DNA from: Deltaproteobacteria bacterium
GTDB taxonomy: Bacteria; Myxococcota_C; UBA6777
Direction of reading: 5' to 3'
Length of the DNA: 64,000 nucleotides
Assembly: GCA_006226375.1 (NCBI GenBank)
Contig: SBHC01000012.1
Location: forward strand, 1 to 64,000
The position numbers and the translations under genes are program-made. Of this stretch, positions 58,555 to 64,000 are shown one piece after another. The first letter of the stretch is position 1, and each line of letters starts with the position of its first letter. Below the pieces are notes generated by a model. The model ran no database searches and had not been told where the DNA came from. It was given only the letters and a program-made list of their open reading frames with translations.

Positions 58555-60252
58555 TTAGCGGCGTTGGAGGGAGCGGTAGCGACGCAGGCCAAAGAGGGCG
58601 AAGAACACAAACAAGAACCAAAGCGCGTTGCTGGGAGAGCTGGGGCTTTGGTCTACGTTACAGCCGCCACCGCCGCCTTCGTTGCTGTTGTTATTGTTGT
58701 TGTTGTTCGTCGGCTTGGGTGGAGGTTCGGGCTTACCAAAGCAGAAGCTGTCGGTGTCGCTGAACTCTTTGCAGGTTGTGTCGACAGGGCATTCGTCTTG
58801 TTCTTTGCAGGGAATGCCGCAAACAGAGGGTTTGCCGGTTTCCCATGGGATGCACTGGCTGCCCTTGTCGCAGTCGTTGACACCTTGGCAAGCCACGCCT
58901 TGGGAGCCTGTGTCTTTGCAGATGCCATTCTCACACATCGTGCCTTTTTCACATTCCGTGTTTTTGGTGCACTTGTTTCGCTCCACACACTTGCCATCAA
59001 CGCAGCTGTAGAAGCCGGAACAGTCGGAGTCGGAAGTGCACTTCTCGTTCGGAATGCAGTAGCTTTGTTCGTTGTCGTTGAAGCACTGGTATCCGGGCGG
59101 GCAGGCCTTGGCTTCGGAGCATAAGGCTGTGCATTGCTTGCCCTTGGTTGTGCTGACACAGTTGAGGCCAGAGCCACAGTCGGATGACTCGTCACACTTG
59201 CTGCCGATTTGTCCTTCGGGCGTACACTTGCCGTCTTTGCAGGTGTAGCCTTCGCTGCAGTCGCTGCTGCCTTTGCATCGGCCTGTGTCCACACACTTCT
59301 TCTCGATGCATTCTTGGTGAGAGGCGCATTCGTTGGTGCTGGCACAAGCAGCATCACAGTTCGATGGGTCTTGGCTGGCTACGTAGAAGCCATTGCAACT
59401 GGCTCCGTCTACGCTCACTTGATAGGAGCCGCGGCTGGGGTAGAGGCCGAGGGCTCCATCAGAACCGCGGAACTTGAAGTAGTATTTGGCGCATCCTTTG
59501 GGCAGCTTGACCACGGTTTTGTAGTTTCCATTGCCTTCAGAGCCATACTCAAGCTTCATGTCGTAGCATTTGCCGTTGATCACGACCTTGGCTTCTTGGG
59601 GTGCTTTGCCTTGGGAGTCGTAGTAGTTGGCAAAGAATGTCAGGTCTTCGTTGGCTGCGACATTTTGAGGAAAGTGAACTCCAGTGTGAACCAGTGGACG
59701 CTCAAAGCTGCTCTTGCGAATGATGAAGTTTTGGGTCCAGTGTTTCTGTGTGGCGGGAACCATGCCCATGCCCATGTGAGTCCACTGACATTTGAAGATG
59801 TTCTCACGGTGCCCATCACTGTTGAGCCAAGCGTCAGTGACGGACTCTGCGGTGCGCTGACCTTTTGCGATGTTCTCACCCCAGCTTCGGTAGTCTTTGG
59901 TGAATCGAGCGATTCGGTCACCAGGGCTGGAGCCATCCAGGCCATCGTGGCTGAAGTAGTTCTTGTCGGCCATGTCCTTGCTGTGGGCACGGGCTGCTTT
60001 GGACACTTCCAGGTGATACAGCATCGGTGGACAGGGAGCGTAGTTTTTGGTGCTCCATGTCTTGTTCTTGGGTTTGCTGGGATCGTTGTAGTCGCGCTTG
60101 GCTTTGGCAGGATCCTGACGAACCCGGTTGGTCCATACCAACTGGAGGAGTTCTTCCCACACAGGATAACCATCGATCACTTCGCCGAGGGCGAAGGCTG
60201 AAGATGGTAGGCAAAGCAGCCAAAGGCCAACCAGAAACATTCGGAATCTCAT
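58555..60252 (-). CDS. Secreted CAP/SCP-domain protein with Dickkopf repeats and MYXO-CTERM-like anchor
   Basis: 565-aa protein. ATG 60252 follows GAGGG. Signal peptide to about AFA-L (1-21). Residues 30-185 are a CAP (cysteine-rich secretory, antigen 5, PR-1) domain: HSKDMADKNYFSHDG, WGENIAKG, GHRENIF. A beta domain (190-285) and then about nine Dickkopf-like C-x-x-D-x-DC modules (290-520) follow. The C-terminus is a run of Asn/Gly, GGGGGCNVD, one helix (ALWFLFVFFALFGL) and RRYRSLQRR, which resembles a MYXO-CTERM or analogous sorting tail but with one Cys. Role unknown; CAP proteins often bind lipids or act on other cells. Confidence 0.85.
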   Translation of the reverse strand: MRFRMFLVGLWLLCLPSSAFALGEVIDGYPVWEELLQLVWTNRVRQDPAKAKRDYNDPSKPKNKTWSTKNYAPCPPMLYHLEVSKAARAHSKDMADKNYFSHDGLDGSSPGDRIARFTKDYRSWGENIAKGQRTAESVTDAWLNSDGHRENIFKCQWTHMGMGMVPATQKHWTQNFIIRKSSFERPLVHTGVHFPQNVAANEDLTFFANYYDSQGKAPQEAKVVINGKCYDMKLEYGSEGNGNYKTVVKLPKGCAKYYFKFRGSDGALGLYPSRGSYQVSVDGASCNGFYVASQDPSNCDAACASTNECASHQECIEKKCVDTGRCKGSSDCSEGYTCKDGKCTPEGQIGSKCDESSDCGSGLNCVSTTKGKQCTALCSEAKACPPGYQCFNDNEQSYCIPNEKCTSDSDCSGFYSCVDGKCVERNKCTKNTECEKGTMCENGICKDTGSQGVACQGVNDCDKGSQCIPWETGKPSVCGIPCKEQDECPVDTTCKEFSDTDSFCFGKPEPPPKPTNNNNNNNSNEGGGGGCNVDQSPSSPSNALWFLFVFFALFGLRRYRSLQRR

Positions 60253-60606
60253 GGACTACACCCTCATCTATGATGAACAACAATCTTCCCTGAAAACAAA
60301 GGGATAGGATCCGCTCTTTCGTGCAACGGGAGTCTAACAGACAAGCACTTGAGAATCAAGACGAATCACAAGCCGCTGTCAGCCGTTGTCGTATTCAATA
60401 AACGCTTGTTACAGCTAACAATTCCCAGCTTTTCTTTGGGGACCCTTTCGGGAATGTTCAAGAAATGAACCTGGAATCCCCCCAGGAAACCAACGTTCTC
60501 TTTTTCTAACACAAGAAAGGTCTCGAGGTTGCGGGAGGTTTGGGAAGAAGGACGGATGAAACCGAAAATCGGTTTTAGGCAAGCTAGGAACGGAGGGGAA
60601 GGGTCG
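60253..60606. other. Intergenic region, small hairpin AAACCGA/TCGGTTT
   Basis: 354 bp upstream of the CAP gene and downstream of the small lipoprotein. At 60559-60575 AAACCGA-AAA-TCGGTTT is a perfect 7-bp stem, 32 bp after the lipoprotein stop, possibly its terminator. A CAP gene promoter must lie to its left; none was recognised. Confidence 0.4.
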
Positions 60607-61089
60607 CTAGCGTCGGGTCGGAGCAGGAGCTTCGTTGCGCTTCTCCGGTTGAGCGGCTTTTCGAGCGTCGGCGCGTGGGCGAGGCTGGGGTTGCTTGGCT
60701 TTGGCTTTGTTGTCCCCTTTGCCTTTCTTCTTCTTGGGTGGCTTGTAGCAATGCTGAACCGCTAACGTTGTTTTGGCTTCCAGCGCACACAAGTGTCGCA
60801 CTTTGAGGACCTTCTTCTTGCTCATCTTGGTGCAAACAATCAGAGAGCGTTCTTTGCCTCGTTTGCTTGTGAGCTTTTGGAGCAATTTGCCGAGGCGAGC
60901 TTTTTCTTTCTTTTGGGCCGCGTTGGCTTTCTTGTCGTCGGGAAGGGCCGCATGCTCTTTCTTAATGAGTCCCAACACATGGTTGTGGGTCTGCACACAA
61001 AGCTTTGCGATCTTGAGCTTCTTCTTGCAACCTGTCGTCAAGATTGCCAGCGCAAGTAATGTTCCAACAAGATAAGGAAATCGATGCAT
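60607..61089 (-). CDS. Small basic lipoprotein
   Basis: 160-aa protein. ATG 61089 follows GGGAG at 7 bp. Lipoprotein signal PYLVGTLLALAILTTGC, Cys at 21. The mature part is very Lys-rich and helical, has four further Cys (KLCVQTHNH, IVCTKM, RHLCAL, VQHCYK) and ends in a Pro/Arg/Ala-rich tail. No family recognised. Next gene on the same strand is the OPT transporter, 89 bp upstream, so it may share that transcript. Confidence 0.7.
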   Translation of the reverse strand: MHRFPYLVGTLLALAILTTGCKKKLKIAKLCVQTHNHVLGLIKKEHAALPDDKKANAAQKKEKARLGKLLQKLTSKRGKERSLIVCTKMSKKKVLKVRHLCALEAKTTLAVQHCYKPPKKKKGKGDNKAKAKQPQPRPRADARKAAQPEKRNEAPAPTRR

Positions 61090-61178
61090 GAGTTTCTCCC
61101 ATAAAACTGGACCGCAGTGGACTGAGTCCAGCGCAATATCAGGCTTGGAGCCTGGAATATACAATGTAACGGTGTCTC

Positions 61179-63029
61179 TTACGACTTAATAAACGCGACG
61201 ATGATCCCCGCGAGACTTTCGCCTGCGATCAAGCCTGCCGCAATGACGATCACAAACCGGGCCGACCACTTGGGGGCCACGCGGCTGGCAATCAGCGCCA
61301 ACACGCCGCCGATAAAGAACGAGATCGAGTAGAACGCTGGGATGACCATGGCGAGGCCGATGCTGGCTGCGCTGGGCATGTAAGGCCGGACTTTCTTGGG
61401 GACCACTTTCTCAAGGATGGCCAGAGCCATACCGATGGCTCCACCCCACCAAATCGCGGAGATGGCTCCCTTGGGCATCTTGTCGAAACCTTCACGGAAC
61501 AACTCAGCCACAGCTTTCCACTGGGCAACGGCAGGAGCAGCCCACTCGGCTGTCATCAGCATTGACTTGGGGTCGTGAATCAGCAGGAGGTACGCGGCGG
61601 AGCCGGCGAGTGAACCCGCGAGGACGCCGAACGCTTGTGCCATCGCCTGGTACCGCGCAGAGGACCCAACCATCAAGCCCGTCTTCAAGTCGTGCATCAT
61701 ATCCGCGGCCTGACTCGCAGCACCACCGGTAACGTTGGCCGCCATCAAGTTGGCGGTGACATTTCCTGGGTCAATGGCTCCAAGGGTAAGTTGGGTTACT
61801 TTGCCCATCGGACCGACTGGCGTGATGCCTGTCTCCCCAGAAACACGAGCGGCCACGATGGCCAACAAGAAGGTCAACAAGACGCCAAAGATAGCGAGAC
61901 CCCAGGGGATTCCAAAGATGGCGATCTGACAAATGACGGAGAAGGTCACGATGACAATGATTCCGATCACAAACATGCTGGTAGGCACATTGTCACTTCC
62001 AACTTGATCTTGTACGACCGCTTCTGTTTTGCTCCAAAGGTTCTTGATGGCGTTGGCCACAGAGCGCCAGGAGAAAGCAAACGATGTGAGCGAGGCTACA
62101 ACCATCATGGCCACGCCAGGCCACAGCAGCCATTGTTTCAACAGGTCGGTCCAGAGCGGCTTGGGCACAGCGGTGAGTCCCCAAGGATCCACAGGCATCA
62201 TCGGGACATTCACCCAGCCGTTGTGAATGATCATGGGTGCGACATAGCCCCATGTGACAACGGCTCCAAGCAACAGCGACGCACAGGCTCGCATACCAAT
62301 CAACGCGCCGCCGCCGATCATAAACATGCTGGGCGTGACAGCGAAGGTCATGTTCTTGAGGGTGATACCGGCGAGACCTTGGGCCTTAAGCTTGGCGTTG
62401 TTCCACCACTCAGGGATTGTTCCCGGAAAGTACCAGTTGGACACGTGGAACAACTTCACATACAGGTACAAACCTGCGGCAAAGAACAACCCACCAATCA
62501 GCATCTTCACCCGAGCGATGGCTTCTGCGCCTTGTGCGTACATTTGCTTCAGCGTCTCAGCCGTTGCAATGCCCATGGGGAAGGGGAGTTTGTCCGTGAG
62601 CAGCATCTGCTTGCGAAGCCCGACGCCTACAAGCACACCCACCAGGGCCACGGAGAAGACCCACAGCGACAAGACCGGCCAGGTCAGAGTTTGGTCGGTG
62701 AGCATGGTCCAAGCTGGAACGGCAGACACCAACCCCGCGGATGAGATCGAAGCCGCCGACGATGCGGCCGTTTGGTTGATGTTGTTCTCCAGGATGTTCC
62801 ATTCTCTGGCGCCTGTGGTTCGGCTCAGCACCTGGAAGATACCAAAGCTCAACAACGCGGCCGTGACCGACATGTTAAAGCCCCAACCAATTTTCAGGCC
62901 GGTGTAGATGTTGCACAAAGAGAGAGCGCCACCGAGAATCATCCCGGTGAGAACCGCGCGGAAGGTAAATTGGGGAACGCTCAGATCCACGGGGGGATAC
63001 TCAGCGGCTTGGGGGGTCGATGAACTCAC
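61179..63029 (-). CDS. OPT-family oligopeptide/metal transporter
   Basis: 616-aa polytopic transporter with about 14-16 helices. Family blocks NIYTGLKIGWGFNMSVTAALLSFGIF and GATGAREWNILENNINQTAASSAA near the N-terminus, NVTANLMAANVTGGAASQAADMMHDLKTG in the middle and GAISAIWWGGAIG later. Bacterial OPT members carry peptides or metal-siderophore complexes; the substrate is unknown. GTG 63029 is chosen from the AGGAG site at 7 bp and from homology. Length is usual. Confidence 0.9.
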   Translation of the reverse strand: MSSSTPQAAEYPPVDLSVPQFTFRAVLTGMILGGALSLCNIYTGLKIGWGFNMSVTAALLSFGIFQVLSRTTGAREWNILENNINQTAASSAASISSAGLVSAVPAWTMLTDQTLTWPVLSLWVFSVALVGVLVGVGLRKQMLLTDKLPFPMGIATAETLKQMYAQGAEAIARVKMLIGGLFFAAGLYLYVKLFHVSNWYFPGTIPEWWNNAKLKAQGLAGITLKNMTFAVTPSMFMIGGGALIGMRACASLLLGAVVTWGYVAPMIIHNGWVNVPMMPVDPWGLTAVPKPLWTDLLKQWLLWPGVAMMVVASLTSFAFSWRSVANAIKNLWSKTEAVVQDQVGSDNVPTSMFVIGIIVIVTFSVICQIAIFGIPWGLAIFGVLLTFLLAIVAARVSGETGITPVGPMGKVTQLTLGAIDPGNVTANLMAANVTGGAASQAADMMHDLKTGLMVGSSARYQAMAQAFGVLAGSLAGSAAYLLLIHDPKSMLMTAEWAAPAVAQWKAVAELFREGFDKMPKGAISAIWWGGAIGMALAILEKVVPKKVRPYMPSAASIGLAMVIPAFYSISFFIGGVLALIASRVAPKWSARFVIVIAAGLIAGESLAGIIVAFIKS

Positions 63030-63149
63030 CGCAAACTCCTATGATATGGGTCCTGCATTTGGATACGAAATCGATGCAAAGTCGCCGATATATCATAGCT
63101 TCTTGCGCCATGCAAGAGCGGAGTTGGGTTGGAGAGAGGCTCGTTTCGC

Positions 63150-64000
63150 TTAGTTGGCAGCTTTGGTGGGCTTGTCTTTGCGGTGAATCTTGACTCGCCA
63201 GGTCCGTTTGGTGTCCCAGCCTGTGACGTAAACGTAGGTGTCATCGGGGGCAACGTCGAGTCCAGAGAGACGGTCGGGGAAGCGAATCCGCTCGACTTCC
63301 TTGAAGGTCTTGGTGTCCACCACGGAGATGGAGCGGCCAAAGTAGTTGGCGCTGAACAAGTAGCGTCCGTCTTGGGTGAGGTCAATGGTTTTGGGTCCCG
63401 TTCCGACGCGAACCCACTTGCGCGGACGGCCCGTCTTGGTGCTCAACGCAACGAGAGTCGAAGAACCAAGATAAGAGACATACACCCACTTGCCGTTGGG
63501 GTGTACTGCCACATGGCGGGTGAGGTAGCCGCCGTAGACGAGTTTGCGCTTGAGCTTGAGGGTTTTGGCGTCCAAGAAGGCCAAACCTGCGCCCTTGTGG
63601 TGGGAGTTGTCCCCTTTTTTCTTTTGAAATCCGCCGAAGTTACAGAGGTACAGGACTTTGCCATCCGGTGACATCGCCATCCCACGGGGTCGGTTCCAGG
63701 CTCTTGCTTTCTTGATGATCTTGTCGGTCTTTACGCTGACTGCTGCCATGTAGCCATGTGGCCACCACCAACTGGAGAAATACACCGTTTTTCCATCAGG
63801 GCTGACAACGACACCTTTGGGGTAACGGTGTCCTTTGATTCGAGCGACAATCTTGTTGTTGGAGGTGTCGATCTTCCAGAGACCTGCGCGAGGTCCGTCG
63901 TCGGTCACTTTGTCGAAGTTGGTGACGTACACGTACTTGCCGTCGGGTGTAAACGAGCCTTCGACGGGAGCGCCGCCGGTGTTCATCGTGTGGCTAGCGC
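63150..64000 (-). CDS. YVTN-type beta-propeller protein (5' end beyond window)
   Basis: The last 283 codons are visible; the frame is open at the right edge and the true start lies outside. It contains about six 40-residue blades with the phrases FTPDGKYVYVTNF, VVVSPDGKTVYFSSWW, AMSPDGKVLYLCNF, VHPNGKWVYVSYL, LTQDGRYLFSANYF and VAPDDTYVYVTGW, characteristic of the 40-residue YVTN family. The tail is basic. Such propellers are often secreted, but no signal peptide is visible here. It is transcribed in the same direction as the OPT gene. Confidence 0.8.
   Translation of the reverse strand, partial: ASHTMNTGGAPVEGSFTPDGKYVYVTNFDKVTDDGPRAGLWKIDTSNNKIVARIKGHRYPKGVVVSPDGKTVYFSSWWWPHGYMAAVSVKTDKIIKKARAWNRPRGMAMSPDGKVLYLCNFGGFQKKKGDNSHHKGAGLAFLDAKTLKLKRKLVYGGYLTRHVAVHPNGKWVYVSYLGSSTLVALSTKTGRPRKWVRVGTGPKTIDLTQDGRYLFSANYFGRSISVVDTKTFKEVERIRFPDRLSGLDVAPDDTYVYVTGWDTKRTWRVKIHRKDKPTKAAN

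Overview
The window looks like chromosomal DNA of a deltaproteobacterial-type predator or surface-associated bacterium, most likely an atypical member of the Myxococcota. The best markers are two secreted proteins with a MYXO-CTERM-like C-terminal anchor (Cys/Gly motif, one membrane helix, Arg tail), seven very Cys-rich secreted proteins or lipoproteins (three carrying CDGxDNNC or MYXO-CTERM-type signatures), three Hanks-type Ser/Thr kinases in tandem, a caspase-like protein and two ECF sigma factor operons. By eye the base composition is moderate, well below the 65-70% GC of classical Myxococcales, so a precise placement is not possible from this window alone. I saw no rRNA, tRNA, IS element or CRISPR array, although small RNAs cannot be excluded by reading.

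Left end (1-4566, minus strand): a six-gene run that I read as a PRTRC-type ubiquitin-like conjugation cassette: a 63-aa Ub-like protein ending AGTKG, a 97-aa unknown ending PPGGYI, a 143-aa unknown, a Prok-E2-type protein (PRTRC protein B), a JAMM/JAB peptidase (PRTRC protein A) and a ThiF/E1-like adenylyltransferase. It is followed by a partial histone H1-like, AT-hook, Lys-rich protein that leaves the window. This is the most interesting system here.

4859-12235: a Sel1-repeat protein, then minus-strand genes for a Cys-rich secreted protein, an ECF sigma factor, its zinc-motif anti-sigma factor and a secreted caspase-like protein with an EF-hand loop; then a secreted ComEC-type metallo-beta-lactamase and a secreted ComEA-like protein with three HhH domains joined by poly-Arg linkers. 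12453-15972 is a nucleoside salvage cluster (deoB, pyrimidine-nucleoside phosphorylase, purine-nucleoside phosphorylase). 16031-28290 holds a 1020-aa Dickkopf-repeat lipoprotein, an unusually long GT39/ArnT-like membrane glycosyltransferase, a second ECF sigma operon with two lipoproteins, and a lipoprotein with six nearly identical 110-aa repeats (330-bp DNA repeats).

28621-37700: housekeeping and accessory genes: hotdog thioesterase, free-standing 2-oxoacid dehydrogenase acyltransferase, ornithine carbamoyltransferase, a cyclic-2,3-diphosphoglycerate-synthetase-like P-loop protein, a rhomboid with a C-terminal zinc ribbon, a DUF962 protein, a Na/Pi cotransporter with a candidate Pho box, and a frameshifted WD40 remnant. 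37700-64000: a 1028-aa Cys-rich lipoprotein, three receptor-like kinases (two with Sel1 repeats outside the membrane helix) leading directly into fumC, a YciA-like thioesterase, a LEA-2 lipoprotein, a 1100-aa Cys-rich lipoprotein, a LOG-family phosphoribohydrolase, two MYXO-CTERM proteins, an NADPH:quinone-reductase-like MDR enzyme, a small lipoprotein, an OPT-family transporter and the end of a YVTN beta-propeller.
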